Shown here one piece after another: positions 1 to 12,505 of a stretch of DNA of 64,000 nt; position 1 is the stretch's first letter, and each line of letters starts with the position of its first letter. The translations under genes were made by a program, and so were the position numbers. Source of the stretch: Saururus chinensis (lineage: Eukaryota > Streptophyta > Magnoliopsida > Piperales > Saururaceae). The notes under the pieces are model-generated. The model saw only the letters and a list, made by a program, of their open reading frames with translations, was not told the DNA's origin and searched no databases. The stretch covers positions 7,802,968-7,866,967 of the forward strand of contig CP141141.1 of the NCBI GenBank assembly GCA_035235625.1, read 5' to 3'.

Positions 1-844
1 CACCACAATTGTATATAATTAGCATGTGATGGTTCACATAGAAAATTATTTTTCTGACCAGCATGTATAGAGGGGAAACATGGGAACTGTTGGATCCAGT
101 TCTCAAGTTTCTCTCTCACCTTTTGTGGGTGATGTGGCAGACCTAGCTTGGTCATAAAAAGTACTCAAACTAGACAAGTATCTTCATATATTAGTCCATC
201 TAACAGTGAGCAAAAAAGGAGGAAGAACAAAATGGATTTATAGGAGCCGCATAAACACTATATTGATTTATAGGAGACTCACAATGTTGATAATGTGCCT
301 TCCTTCACAAGGTACAAAGGGCGTTACTCTAAACCCAGGCAGGCACATGGCCCACCTGCCCCCTTTACTGTATGCCATTAGATGGGAAGATTTTTGGTAT
401 CCATGACGATATATGCCACCATGTAGGAGCCGTCGATCACGCTAGCACATATTAGCGCATGTGCATTACCACATCACTTGTGCTAGCATGTGTCATCAAC
501 TTTTACAATCAGTGGCTCCCATTTATGGAGAATATCCTGGTGGACATCATCTCGAGAGACCGTAAGGTTTTCCCATTCAATGGTGATCAAACGTTGCACC
601 TTGGGCAGTGGGCAGGCTAATGCACACAAGCACACACACACACACATATATATATATATAAGCACATATATGCATACATTTATCTCGAGTAGTCTTTTCT
701 TAGAATTTGTTGCAGTTGGAACACCTAATGAAAAGCGCACATAAGCAATTTTAATGAAAAAAGAAGCCAACCCTCTTAGGGGATTACATTGTTGGACGAT
801 GCAGTGATGCACACAAGCTTCCCATAACAAAAGGTCACAAAGAC
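1..844. other. Intergenic DNA, no gene seen
   Basis: No supported gene. The open frames here cross simple repeats and lack recognisable domains. The only distinct structure is a CA/TA microsatellite near 623-660. Confidence 0.5.
623..660. repeat. (CA)n(TA)n microsatellite
   Basis: A run of CA dinucleotides passes directly into a run of TA dinucleotides. It is a compound simple repeat of a kind common in plant intergenic DNA. Confidence 0.9.
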
Positions 845-1065
845 GGAAGCATTTTTTATGCTCCCTCTTTAATGTGAGCTGGGCGTAAGGAATGCCTAGG
901 AGCCATCGGATTTCAAGATCGGTGGCACACACACTAGAACACGTTAGCGTAAGTTACTTATGCTAATGTGCGCTAGTGTGTATGCTACCGATCTTGAAAT
1001 CTAACGGCTCCCGAGCATTCCTTACGCTCGGCTCACTATCAGAGTGGAGCATAAACAATGATTCC
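845..1065. repeat. Foldback (hairpin) element
   Basis: Two arms of about 105 bp are imperfect reverse complements. The left arm has GGAAGCATTTTTTATGCTCC and GCGTAAGGAATGC. The right arm returns GCATTCCTTACGC and GGAGCATAAACAATGATTCC. The centre, around 940-975, contains CACACTAG...CTAGTGTG. No open frame is meaningful, and no clear target duplication was found. It is probably a foldback MITE. Confidence 0.75.
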
Positions 1066-1479
1066 CATAAAAAATCAGCTCCACATAGTAAGTCTATCTA
1101 AGCTTAACAAAAACTCCAGAGAGTAAGTCATTCTGAGCTTTGCCGGCTAAATGGTGTTTTAGTTAAGTTGAACATGCCCTACCTGCCAAAACCTGTTCAA
1201 GCAACAATTCAACACACGGTGATAACCTCCAAAACTGTTTCACTCGTCCAAAGCTTTTCATGGAGACTTTATAAGATACATAGTCTTAACAATCCTCACT
1301 TGCAGCTATGCACTTAATAAATTTTAAGATCATACCATGCTGGAGCAAAAGTTGTAGAAACTCTAGTTCTTTCTTTGTGCCCCTGAAGTATCTCATCACT
1401 ACTGTACTGAGTCGAGACAAGCTGCCAATTAGCAATTTTTTTATTGAGTCACGTTTGTACTTTTGCTGGCATAGATAAA

Positions 1480-1800
1480 AAAAATTACAAGTTCATTATT
1501 ATTCAAATAAAATATATTATTTACGGCGCTTGTTGGAAAACATCACAAATAAGCATAAATATTTGCAATGTTTAATAAAAAATATCGTAAATATATTTTT
1601 TGATGGGGCATGAATTGTATTTATGACGCTTTATTGATAAGCATCGCAAATAGTAGTATTTTTAGTGATGCTTGTAAAAAAACATCGCTAAATATCATTA
1701 TTAGCTATGCTTACTTCAGTGTTGCAATTACTTTGTTTTAGCAACATTTTTTTAAGCATCACTAATATATGTGTCGCAAAAGACCAGATTTGTTGTAGTG
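1480..1800 (+). mobile_element. CACTA (En/Spm) element, 3' end remnant
   Basis: The stretch ends with TTTGTTGTAGTG, the reverse complement of a CACTACAACAAA terminus typical of plant CACTA elements. Upstream are repeated short motifs of the type GCATCGCTAA/ACATCGC/GCGCTTG, as in CACTA subterminal repeats. No matching CACTAC 5' end or transposase was found, so this is a truncated remnant. A second end of the same type lies at 27030-27461. Confidence 0.6.
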
Positions 1801-1878
1801 ACAGTTACAAGTATGTTACTTACATATATGCTAAAATCATTTAGCTCATTCATAACATTATCTAAGGTGCTATATTAG

Positions 1879-2089
1879 GGGTTTGTTTGGATTGGAGGAA
1901 ACTATGAGAAAGGGAAAGATAAAGAGAAAGTGAATCCAGGTGAAAGAGAAACTAGGAGATTCTTAAAAAAAAATTTCTTTTAATTTTCTCTCTAGTTTTT
2001 CTTTTTTCATTGCACTAAATAGTAAAAATGGATAGATTTTAAAAAGATTCCTTTCCATTTTTCCACTTTCTACTAATCTAATAAGACCC
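1879..2089. mobile_element. MITE candidate, Harbinger-like
   Basis: The ends are GGGTTTGTTTGGATTGG and CTAATCTAATAAGACCC, imperfect terminal inverted repeats. They are flanked on both sides by TAG, a possible 3-bp target duplication. The 211-bp interior is AT-rich and noncoding. The terminal motif resembles PIF/Harbinger-type MITEs, but the match between ends is only partial. Confidence 0.4.
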
Positions 2090-2092
2090 TAG

Positions 2093-3072
2093 GAAAAATT
2101 TTAAGGAGTTCTACAGTATATGATAGAAACTCCAATTTCGTGAAACTACTTCTCAAATCCAAAAACTTTAGTTTGGAGAGAGAGAGATGCTTAATGATTT
2201 CAAATTTGATTCCCACTCCCTTTTTATATATAATATATTGAAAGAAAATGAGTCATGACTCATAACTGCGTTAAAAGAAATCCCAGACGTCTCCAAGTCA
2301 ACATGAAACTAGCTACAAGAATAATCTGATCATCATAACTCAGTTTAAGCAAATAGATAACATCAGACAATTTTTTTAAACGAATTAAGATGAAAGCCTA
2401 CATGGAAATTGTAGTAGCATCCTAACTCGTCTCCTTAGTGAAAAAAAGTAGCTCAAACAAATTGTCACAGATAGCACAAGCCACATACCAATTGACACAA
2501 ATAATATATTGAATAAGCTAAACACTACAAAGGATCAAAACCAAACTATTCTACTACAACAGCATACCAACCGCATGAGTTCTCAATCGAAACATCTCAA
2601 TGACTGATTCCAGCTTTCTGCAAACCGTTACATGATAATAGAACAGGGGTTGACTGTTGTAAGAAAGCTACTAAGGAGACCACGACTTATTGGTTTTTAA
2701 TAAGTTCAAATGCTCAAAGTGTTGTATCCTCACCAAATTCAGTGAATGTAAACTAATTTATCCGTTGTCTTCAAAGAACTGCTAAGTCACCTGTGAAGAC
2801 CCGCTAAATTGACCTCCCAATTCTAGCAAGGAAGAACTCAACAGCGGTAGCAGTTGACCTCTGAAATTAAAGCTATGTTCCATTAATTCTACTCATCCCC
2901 TTTTTCCTGTTTGCAGCCTCCATGTCTTTTTTCTCAAGATCCCAGATCATCTCAGTCCAGTCTGATGTTTGGATGCAGCATAACCATAAGGATATGAAGC
3001 TCTACAAAGAAGACATAAGGGAAACAAATACGAAAATTTTCCACAATAGGTTATTTTCATAATTTGACCATT
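2093..3072. other. AT-rich intergenic DNA, nothing recognised
   Basis: No open frame of useful length, no RNA gene and no clear repeat boundary was seen in this stretch. Confidence 0.4.
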
Positions 3073-3541
3073 TAGAGGTGGCAAAGGGCTGGTGTCACAC
3101 CCCCAACGATGACCTCAGTTTAGACAAGGTTGCAGTTTAGACCATTCTAACCCTGAGTCTGAGAAGCATAACGGAGGTACTTATACACATTATGACAAAT
3201 ATTTAACTAATTTATTTATATTTATTAATTCAATAATAAAAGCTGAATATCCAATAACAATAAAAAGTCTAGAAAAAATAGCATTATTAAACATAATTAA
3301 CTACCCAAGTCTTATAAAAATATTTATTTAAACTAAAAGTCTACTAGAGACATTCATCTCATCACCCAGTTTCAACCTTCTTTAATAAAATGATTATCAA
3401 TTAAGTCCATTAAAGGATCTCCATCTTGCAATATTACATTATCACTTGTAGTATTTTCCCACATGAAAATTCTACAAAAAATAAAATGGGTGAGCTAGAC
3501 AGCCCAGTAAAGAACAAACAACAGCAAAATCATAAGATATG

Positions 3542-6500
3542 TGTAATATCCCTAATTTTCCCGGGTTTCAAAATTTAAATACGTGGAAATTATGGTATTT
3601 GACCTATTGACATTCTTATTAGAATAACTTTCTCCCTAGATATAATTTGGGGCTGAAACTAATTCTATTGGAAAGTAGACGGAAAGAGCTTCGAAATGCC
3701 ACCAAGAACGCGCGAATTGGAGTCCGGATGAGGGAGAAACGACCGTCTGAAGTTGAATATATCGTGCAGGGCCCGTTTACCCGAATTAAACGTGCAACTG
3801 GGCCGTTTAAGTCGTTTTGAGGGCCCGATTATTTAGCATTCCGAAATTGGGTTTTTGGGACTCAATTTCTCTTGGGATTAGGGTTCCTAATCCCATGCCT
3901 ATAAATAGAATTAATTAGGGCTTTTATAGGGGTCTTTTTGCCCGATTGGGGGAGCTTTTTGGCCAGCGAAGGAAAGCAAATTTTCCGGCGAAACTCCGGC
4001 GAGGCGTTGGCGGTAGTGGATCGACAACAACTCGACCTTAGAGGTAAGATTTCGAATTGAGACGGACAAAGACGTCGTTAATTAATTTTAATAAAAGTTA
4101 TAGTAATTTATGCAAATTTCTGCAAAAACTGTTCACGTGAATAGTGAACAGTATTTTCAATGGCCGGAATCATCCTAGAAAGGGGGCCGCTGGCCCTCGC
4201 CGTGGCGACCGTGGCTCTGGCCACGGAAGCCCCGACTCCGGCGGCCTTGGCGGCGGCAGTGAAACTGCCGCTGCAAGCCGTTTGGTCGTCGCGCGAGAAA
4301 AAAAAAAAAGAAAAGACAGCGAGACGCTGCCGCTGGCCGCACTGGCCGAGGCCGTGCCGGCCCAGGCCACGACGGCCCCGGACGCACCGGCCTGGGCCGC
4401 GCTGGCTCCGGCCGCGGCGGCATCGCTGCAAGTTTTAAAAAAAAAAAAAGACGAAAAAGGGGCCAGCTTTTTGGCCGCCGGCCGGACACCGGACGGCAGC
4501 GGGACCGACCTTGTCGGTTCCGCCGTGCTCCGGCGATCCGGGGTCTGTGTGCCGCCCAAACCTCCGCCGCGGGGGTGGCGGCGCCGCCAGAGGCCGAAAC
4601 GCCTCTGGCCGGACGCGGGGAAGACGACCCGCGCTGCGGGTCGTCGACCCAAACCGACCCGGTCCGGGTCGAGTTTTTTTTTAAAAAAAAAAGAAAAGAA
4701 GAGAGAAGGGAGTGAACCGGGTCCGGTTCAAGGGGCTAAAAGTGTCAAATAAATTCTATAAAAATATTCATATATCTGGAGAGGTTTGGGATTATTCTGA
4801 CCGAGTTTCAGCTTGGGGAAAAATCCCAGAGATTGTGAAATGACCTTTTTACCCCTGGTAGTTAAGTTATCGTGTGAAATCACTTACCTGTTTTAGAGGC
4901 TCCGGTTCAAAGGCCTATGAGTTGATCTAAAAAGTAGAAAAATTCTCAGTGATAGTTTAATATGTAAACTAATTATGGGCTAAACCACTTATTGAGAAAA
5001 AATCCCAGTGAGTGGATAATTGACCTTTTTGTCCTTAGGGTTTATAGTAAACCATTAAGCAAACCTGGGTCGGTTCAAGGGGTTCATGACCCGTTACATG
5101 TCAAGAAAATTACACAGAGTCCATGAAGGCCAGTAGTACCCTTGAGTTGAATTTTAGACCCATTGGATATCATTAAGGCCTTAAACCAAATGACAGAACT
5201 ACCCCTATGCAAACTGGCCCGTATTCGCATGGATGCTATTAACAGGCCAATGTAATACTGAAACATTTTGAGAGGTTAAAGACATACCCGAGTGCAGAGA
5301 GGACTGTATCCAATGTTGGATAATTATTCTAATGCCCTTAGGCGCATTTCGACCAATTTAATAAAGATTTATTAAGATAACCCAAGGAGGGTTAGGGCAC
5401 GAGAGCTCGAATGATTCTTATATCATTAATGAATTCTATTATTGATATTATGATATGCTTGGACATGTGTAGTTCTGATTGTTTATGTTGTTCTTTGTTT
5501 CGATTTTTGATATTGATGTTGTGATAGTAATTTATCACTAGTTGAAAATTATTGAAAGAATAATTATTTGGGGTTTGATAGCTTTGGATTGGGTAAGAAC
5601 ACCTAATCAAGATAAAGACTAAAAATACCTCGGAGGGTGCAGGACTAGTTCATACAGTGAACAAAGCCTTTGACCTGGCGATTTGCCTTGGTTGATGAAC
5701 CGATGGCATGTTTTGAGTTGTAAACCTTAGTCTAGAAGGGACTAATAGGGTTTGGGATAGTCATTCGGAATCCTGGCTTATAGATGAGCAAGATAGGGTT
5801 CAGAATGCTTTCCTGAGTTCTAGCTCTATTGAGGAGCCGCTGATTTGACCGTGAAGTTACACCTCCCCATTGGAGGGAGTTCTTTGTGAGCCGGGCTCAC
5901 CGCAGATCTATTGAGGATCTTTTAGTGTACACGCAATTAGGGTCGCTGACATCCTGCTTGGTTGGCGTCTCTGACCACTTCGGAGGTGCGGTTGTGGGCC
6001 ATGCCCTTCCACTCCGGTCAGGTCCTTATGGGCTAGGTTGGGAGATGGCACTTCCTGGTGGATTCCAGGGGCCTGGTGGATTCCAGGGTGTTTCTTATCA
6101 TTTGTCACTTAGGTTGACATCTGATGTGTCTGTCTGTCTTTGGGATTAGACGGGAATATTAATTATCGAACAATGGTTCGGAAAATAATTAATAATATTG
6201 ATTGATATTGCTTGTTTAATTAGAACAAGTGGAACGATTAAAGGACTTGCATAAAATGTAGGTTGCTTGAAAATACTTAAGCATTGCATGGGTGATGCTA
6301 TGCTTCTTAGTATAGTATAGTTTTTAGGCAGAACTACGTTTGGATCCGATCTTGTTGGAAACATTAGAGATGTTGTCTGATGAGTACGTAGGCAACTAAC
6401 ATCGGGTGATGTTGGCCCGATCCGAAAAATACTAATAAAACCTTTTGTCCATTGGAAGCTCTTCTCCTGAAGGCGGAGATGCTCCATTGTGGTTGTGGTT

Positions 6501-6853
6501 GTTTTGTTTGCTATGTTGCAGATTCTCCAAGCGACGACAAGTCAGACCAAGGCAGGCAAGCTCAAGAGGTTTCCGCATCTTTGAAACTCCGATACGTAAG
6601 TGTACCTTAAACGTGAGAGTCAACTTGTTATTTATTTTCAGACGGGTGACAGACTTGTACTTAGATGGATGAGCTGGTCTTTATGAATTTTCAGATGTTA
6701 AATAATATCATATGATTTGATATTCGTATTTGTGAACCCCAGTTATCATGACCTGGATATTTAATCGAAGGATTTGTTTTGTATTTAAAGAAAAAAAAAT
6801 TTACCTACCGTTCGTGCTATTTAAAAATGCTTTGAAAAATCCGGGTCGTGACA
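3542..6853 (+). mobile_element. Solo-LTR-like element, family LTR-1, copy 1
   Basis: The element starts with TGTAATATCCC and ends with GGGTCGTGACA. It is flanked by the exact 5-bp duplication ATATG (3537-3541 and 6854-6858). It has TG...CA ends, no gag/pol and no internal pair of terminal repeats, which suits a solo long terminal repeat. A TATAAATAG motif lies near 3900. Positions 4108-4752 are strongly GC-rich with poly-A interruptions. About 1.46 kb of its 3' part (from 5393) is shared with 37902-39511, and its first ~500 bp with 54174-54710. An inverted copy begins at 14606. Confidence 0.75.
4108..4752. other. GC-rich low-complexity block inside LTR-1
   Basis: The block is made of GGCC/CGGCC-rich words broken by A-runs and T-runs at about 4299, 4440 and 4675. 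Several long overlapping frames exist on both strands because GC-rich DNA has few stop codons, and none has a domain. It is best read as noncoding LTR sequence, probably transcribed leader. Confidence 0.6.
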
Positions 6854-9145
6854 ATATGAGTCATCAAATCTCACATTTTGCATTACACAAATTATATTAT
6901 ATTCATAAATAAAACATCATATGTGATTATATATAAAACATGTTTCATAAGGCAATATTGCATTCCCTAGTTTATTTTTCCAACTTTAACATAGAAACAT
7001 GCTCTATATCATTCATCATCCTCATTTACAATTTCAATAAATATTATCTTTAACCTTTTGCCATTAGATTGCATCGCATTTATTTGGCACAAGATGGGAT
7101 GCTCATAACACAACAAAACCTTGAAAATAAACAATAAATCATCATGTCACATCGCGATAGCCATATTGTACCCGAGATTCAACTCATAATATAAACATCT
7201 ATTATATTTTTTAGAGTAGTCTCTTTAACAATCAAAATGTTCATAAGGTCTTATTTAGTACTCTCACCCTCACCTACGAGTAGTATTTTGGTAGTGCACC
7301 TCAACGTAACCATGGGGGATCTTGAGCTTTAAGTTTATCTACATGGAATTTAAATTAAACACTCACCCTCACCAATGGAGGGGTCTTGGACCTCAAGTGT
7401 TAACCTTCTTTATGTGAGATCTTGAGCGCCTTTAGTTTTGATTGTCTTGGTTACACATTATGTCTTATCTCCGTTTTACACTCTACCTTAGATGTACATG
7501 TGTAATGAAATTCCCTATCATGTCATATGCATATTCTTAATAAGTCTAAACATGCTGAAAGTAACAAAGTAATACAATCAATAGTACAATATCTCATTTA
7601 TTCCTATACTAGCTTAAGTAGATATTTTAATATAATCACAACATGTAATTTGTACATTATAGGGAAAATAGAAAATGTACTTCAATAAATGTAAACATTA
7701 ATAAAAACCTACATTACAGTCTTAAATACAATATAAATAAATATCATAAGAAAATATGTACAAAACATATTTTTTCTTATTTGATTAATAAAACTATGCA
7801 ATTCTGCTAAAACTATTCACCTTCAAATTTATGACTCTGTCATTAACTTACCGTATTTAAAACCATATAAAAATTTTACCGCATGCTCATAACATGTATA
7901 TCAATGCATCAGAAAACTAAGGAACTAAAACTCATACTTTTTTATCTTTAAACACACTTCTAAACACCGAAAAATAAAATTGTCATAGTGTACAAATTAT
8001 TCAAAAAAATCCAAACAATTATAAATATTTTTTAAATATGATAATATACTTCCAAAAAAAAATTAGAGCAAAACTAAAAGATAAAACATCTAAAACATGG
8101 TCCAAAAAAGACAATAACATATGCAAGCAATTCACTAATCACATACTAATATCTACCCTAAACACAATTAAAAATCCCTAATTATCACATGAGAAACACT
8201 TTGAAATTCAAGATTTAGGTCACTATAACCATATAAATTGAAGATGAACATCCCTTACCTTTTAGTTCTTGCGCAAAGCCCGTGCTTTCAACAAAATAGT
8301 TACCTAAACAAAATCATAAAAACCCTAACCATTAATTATCCCTCATAATGACAAATTTTATTAATATAATAACGGAGGTCCTCTCAGATTAAGGACTTCA
8401 TACCCCTAAGAAGGAAAGTCTAGTTTGGTCTTAGAAGAAAAATGGAGGAAAAAGAAATACAATGAAATTTTTTTTTGTCACACATCCGGCCTATTCCCAT
8501 TGGACGCCCATATGTAGGCCAGGCCGGGTTGGGCCCTCACCTCAATGTCAGATGTGCCAGGCTGGGCCATGCCCGCCAAAAAATATTGCCTTAGTATGGC
8601 CTAAAAAGTGACAAGTACTTATGGAGGCCCATAATAAAGATTTATGGGCATGGTTGGGCCTATGCCTGATAATGTCCTTCGGCCTCAAATCAAGGCTGAC
8701 GTAGCCTGATCTGTCAGGCCGGGCTCAAGCCCTATCATGAACAGGTTAGGCTCAAGCCAAGCCCGTTAGTAAAGGCCAACCTGGCCCTTTACCACCTTTA
8801 GAAGCAATTTTGCAGTTGTTTCCTACAACTGAGTATAGCTACTTTAACTTCAATTTATTAGGAAATCTTATATTTAGTAAACTTTAAGCTTACTTGGAAA
8901 GCAAGACAAATTTAATAAATTTTACCTTATAGACGGAAAGCTTATTAAAGAAGTATTAGGGTCATATTTCTTTTGTCAGTTAGAAAATATTTTAAGTTAG
9001 GAGGTTATTGACTAATTAAAGTCATTCGAATTGCAACTTTTGAGTCAAATGTAAGAAAGGTTTAGTCAGTTGTGGAATTGGAAAACATTATAAAAAAGGA
9101 CTATATGTAACCACTTTTGGAGTTGAATAAAAGTTCGCATAAGCG

Positions 9146-9275
9146 GTACATTTTTTTCCTTCTCCTACAATTAATATGAATGGTAGCGGGCCACAATACA
9201 CAGGAGGTGGGACACCTTATATTGGTCTCTTACAAAATATATTGATCTTGTAAGAGAAGGAAAAAATATTGTACC
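9146..9275. repeat. Short inverted repeat
   Basis: GGTACATTTTTTTCCTTCTC at the left is answered by GAGAAGGAAAAAATATTGTACC at the right with about 75 bp between the arms. It may be a small MITE, or the tail of the SINE-like stretch that follows. Confidence 0.5.
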
Positions 9276-9279
9276 TTCA

Positions 9280-9395
9280 CGGGACCCGACTAGAAGGGAA
9301 GAGCGCTACCGGCCAACAAAGTGGCGTTCGGATTCACGACCTCAGCTTCCTGAGGTGTGGTCCTGGCCATGCGGCCATGCCACGAACTCTCCATT
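9280..9395 (-). mobile_element. tRNA-derived SINE-like remnant
   Basis: Read on the minus strand there is an A-box-like TGGCATGGCCG followed about 40 nt later by GGTCGTGAATCC, which resembles a pol III B box of plant SINEs. No clean cloverleaf and no target duplication were found, so the call is weak. Confidence 0.3.
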
Positions 9396-10741
9396 TTCTA
9401 TGTAACCTTGATATCTTATCATTGTACATTTCATAGAATGCACACTAGGTCTGTGCTGTGCCTGTGTCATGTACAGTTTTACTTGAGACTTCTCAAAAGT
9501 TTTGTTTGGTGGCATTATCACTTCCTCTAGTTCGATTATATTAACTTAAGAAGATAGGTCTATTCATTCTGTCTTCTATGACCAAAAAGCTAGGAAGCAC
9601 TGATACCTCAAAACAAGTGTCATAAATATCCATATCATACCCTATCCGTGTCAAATATGGCTGCTTGTGTGTCCATATCACACATCAAATATAAATTACT
9701 TTATCAAATCTTTTTTAAGGTAAATATTAATAAATAAATATAATGTGACTTAAAAGTATGTATTTTTTTTCTCAAAATATCTAAGTAAAATTGTTCCAAA
9801 GCAATATATTACTCTTTTTAAGATAACTTTTATTACCAAAATAAGGTATTTATAATAACATTTTGGACATATAACTATATTTTTTATTATAATTAAGCTT
9901 TTAATACAAAAGTTAACTTAAAATATACCTAAAATTATATAAAAATAAGGAAAAAATATTTAAAAAATAATTAAAAAAATATTTACCAAATTAGATCCCT
10001 AAAATGGTGTTGATTTTCGCCATATAGGCGCCAGCCAAGTGCTGACGCCTGCGTGACTTTTTTTAAAAATTTTAATTAATTTTATTTTTTAAAACGATAA
10101 AATTAATTTTAAATTAATTTTGTCATTCTAAAGGACAAAATCGGGTTAACTTTAACTCGGTTTCGTCTTTTAAAAAGACAAAATAAACTTAAAATAATTT
10201 CGTCGACGAAATTATATTAATTATTTTTTTAAAATAAAAATTACGTAAAGATGAGTTGTAGGTGATAAAATCTGCGTGTGCACTCTCGCTGCATGCACAC
10301 TCTCGCCGGCATGCTGGGGAGACAAGGCTGGACCTACAGGTGGCCTCCCGGACTCAATCCGCCGCCACGCCCAGGAGGAGCGGTAAATCTCGCTCTGCAA
10401 TTCTCCGCCTCCCATTTCCATGAGGTGCTATGGCCCCACTTTGTGCTCGTCCTCGGTGGTTTCGTGTTTGAAGCCATTGGAGTCCAAGGATGGGAGTTCT
10501 GTTGGGATCGTCAAGGGATTCAGAGTCGTCTTCTTCCTCGTCTTGGTATGTGGCACTTAGATCATTCATCGCAGGTACAGTGCCGAATTGAGAGGGAGGC
10601 GGCGAAGGAGGAAGAGGACGGAGAAGCACTGTCCCGGCCCGGCAGCCCCTATTTCTTATGTGGCTGCCCTGTTTCTTTAACTTCTGGACGACTGTATTTG
10701 GGACGGAAAACCAACACCATAGCCGACCCAGCGGGACCGTG

Positions 10742-10941
10742 AGTCATCCACTTTGGGGCACGTCGGAGAGCATGGTGCGGATCGACTTCCCTGCTGGGGC
10801 TCCAACGGCGGCAGTGGAGTCAAAGGAGAAGACAGACTGGATCTCTGGCCAGAGCTCAGCCATCGCATCGTAAATGTCTAGGAAGCGGAACATACGCTCC
10901 GGGGACTTCTTGCACTTGTGGCCACCAACTCGGCGTAGGCG
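10742..10941 (-). pseudogene. EXO70 exocyst subunit gene fragment
   Basis: The minus strand encodes HKCKKSPERMFRFLDIYDAM, then AELWPEIQSVFSFDSTAAV and RTMLSDV before a stop. This matches the core helical region of plant EXO70 proteins, which are exocyst subunits tethering secretory vesicles to the plasma membrane; the pattern PERMFRFLDIYDA...LWPEI is typical. Only about 55 codons are present, with a deletion after STAAV relative to the family. It abuts the end of the captured CCCH gene in another reading frame, so the join is not a working fusion. The capture is old enough to have decayed or was imprecise from the start. Confidence 0.75.
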
Positions 10942-12368
10942 AGGTCGTCGGACGAGGATGAACCCATTAAACTTCGTTTATGCATGGGTTCGGGTGGGAA
11001 CATGGGGTGATTGTTATTCACAAGGGAGCCAACAGCATGGGTGCTGGTCAATCCACCACCACCTAGATCACGGGCACTCAGGCTGCGCATTTGTTGCTGC
11101 TTCTCATGTTGTGCAAGGGCAGCAACCCTTGAGCTCATTGGAGAGATGGGTTCCATGCACCGAGGACACATTCTCCCCGGGGACGAGAGCCCAAATAAAG
11201 CCTGCAAGAAAGAGTGTTCATCAACAGTCTTGGGAGAAAACAAACTTGTGTTGATGGGGGAGAGCATGCTCTACTGCTGCTGCTGAAATTGGCTAAGGAT
11301 TGCCGACTTGTGCGATGGGGAGAACACATTCCCAGCCTGATCAGAGTAACGGGGTGATGATGAGATCTCAGCAGTAAATAGCTCATCCAGGTTCGATGGA
11401 GTGAGAGTAGACGATCGAACTGCTCTGTTGTTTGTGGCCACAGAACCAATTCGGGGTTGGGAAGAGAAGCAGTTGAAATCATTTGTGGCAGCATCAAAAT
11501 CAGGCATCATGGAGAAATCTTCAGGTGGGATGTCCCAGGCGCTCCGGGACCTCAGGCGACTTGACTGAAAATTGCTCCCGGGCAGATGCAGAGTAGGCAC
11601 GCTTGGTTGTGGCCAGTTACCATGACCGGAGTGTGGCATCCCATTGGTGCCTGATGGTGACATTGGGGGTGTGAATGGCGAAGGTGACATGGCATAAACT
11701 GATGAAGGCGACCCTGGTAGGAGGCCCATGGCAGCAGTGGCCGAAGCTGAAGAAGATGACCGGGGTGAGGGAACTGTAGAGCCCGTGGAGACGTACAGTG
11801 GGCGAAGCTCCTCAGTGATGTGGGCAAAGAAGCAGACCCGGCACATGCAGCCAGTGCCATCCTTGCAGAGGCGGGTCCGGTACTGGAAGGTGTCCGGTGG
11901 CATCTCGTGCGGCCGGGTCCGCCCCAGCAGCTAGTAGCACCCGCACAGCCTCGACGGCATGGACAGAACTTCCAGACGCTGCACAGTGGAGAGCCGTGCT
12001 CCCGTCCAGCACACAGGAACGGTTGACGTCAACAGTAGGGACAACGGCGAGGATTAATTTCATCACGTCAAGGCTGCTGTAGGTGGCAGCTACCATGAGG
12101 GGCATACGCTGCTCCAGTACCATTCCCCTCCAGTTCTGCCTCGGCAAGGGGCATACCAGATGCCGGCCTCATCCACCGCAGATGGGTCGCGGTCAAGCGC
12201 TCGTCTAAAAGCTTCCACATCGTTATCCGCAGCGATTTCGAGGAGGCTGGAGAAGGAGTCATCCGTCTCGACAGAGAGATGGCGGAGGTCGCTATTCATC
12301 ATCTCCCTACTTCTCGTTCTTTCGGCTTCTTCCTCTTCACGACGAGGAGGAGATGGCGACAATGACAA
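10942..12368 (-). pseudogene. CCCH zinc-finger/ankyrin protein gene, captured and broken
   Basis: The order on the minus strand is an acidic N-terminus (LRHLSVETDDSFSSLLEIAA), two ankyrin-like repeats (PLMVAATYSSLDVMKLIL and STALHCAASGSSVHAVEAV), one CCCH finger (CKDGTGCMCRVCFFAH, C-x5-C-x4-C-x3-H), and a Ser/Pro-rich tail (SSRLRSRSAWDIPPEDFSMM). This is the plant tandem CCCH family with N-terminal ankyrins, an RNA-binding or regulatory group. Breaks: a frameshift in the first ankyrin near 12130-12150; a deletion near 11895-11905 joining DATG directly to QYRTRL, which removes the linker and finger 1; and an in-frame TAG after a Gln run at 11271. Part of the missing finger 1 lies upstream at 12411-12505. 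No introns are seen. It is not expected to make a full protein. Confidence 0.8.
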
Positions 12369-12410
12369 GGACAGTGACGGCGGAGGCGATGAGTAGTCTG
12401 CATGCGCCTT

Positions 12411-12505
12411 TTCTGAAGTCAGGGCAGGGACGCAGCTATAGTGGTATTTGCGAGGGTCCCGACGCCGGGCGTTCTCGCCGGGGTGGACGAAAGGTAGTTG
12501 GCCAC
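12411..12505 (-). pseudogene. Displaced CCCH finger-1 fragment
   Basis: The minus strand gives PFVHPGENARRRDPRKYHYS then CVP. After a one-base shift it continues CPDFRKGACR. In this gene family the segment lies between the ankyrins and the second finger. Here it is found upstream of the N-terminus, so the captured pieces are out of order. Confidence 0.75.

Larger units (their letters stand above)
3073..8800. mobile_element. Old composite repeat hosting a nested LTR-like element
   Basis: The left border reads TAGAGGTGGCAAAGGGCTGG. The right border, read on the minus strand, is TAAAGGTGGTAAAGGGCCAG, so the two form an inverted pair resembling hAT termini. No 8-bp target duplication was seen. 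Immediately inside the left border TGTCACACCCC begins at 3093, which looks like a further LTR start whose end was not found; TGTCACA near 8476 is one candidate. The outer tissue (3093-3536 and 6859-8470) is AT-rich with no coding potential. The last 320 bp are GC-rich with many GGCC/GGGCC words. Confidence 0.35.

Noticed and set aside
483-932. 149-codon minus-strand frame
   Set aside because: It crosses the CA/TA microsatellite and one arm of the foldback element.
4144-4752. 202-codon frame
   Set aside because: GC-rich low-complexity LTR sequence crossing several homopolymer runs, with competing frames on both strands.
5886-6149. Open frame MSRAHRRSIEDLL..., repeated at 38556-38768
   Set aside because: It lies in the shared 3' module of two LTR-1 copies, the downstream parts diverge by non-triplet indels, and no domain is visible. 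Similarity reflects the LTR, not a protein.
6445-6672. 75-codon frame with a 77-codon counterpart at 39100-39333
   Set aside because: Frames stay aligned, but neither begins with ATG at the marked start, no domain is visible and both lie in LTR ends. I treat it as chance conservation of young repeats.
10942-12368. Functional CCCH zinc-finger gene
   Set aside because: It has a frameshift, an internal deletion, a nonsense codon and displaced finger 1, and it lies inside a MULE with a 9-bp target duplication.
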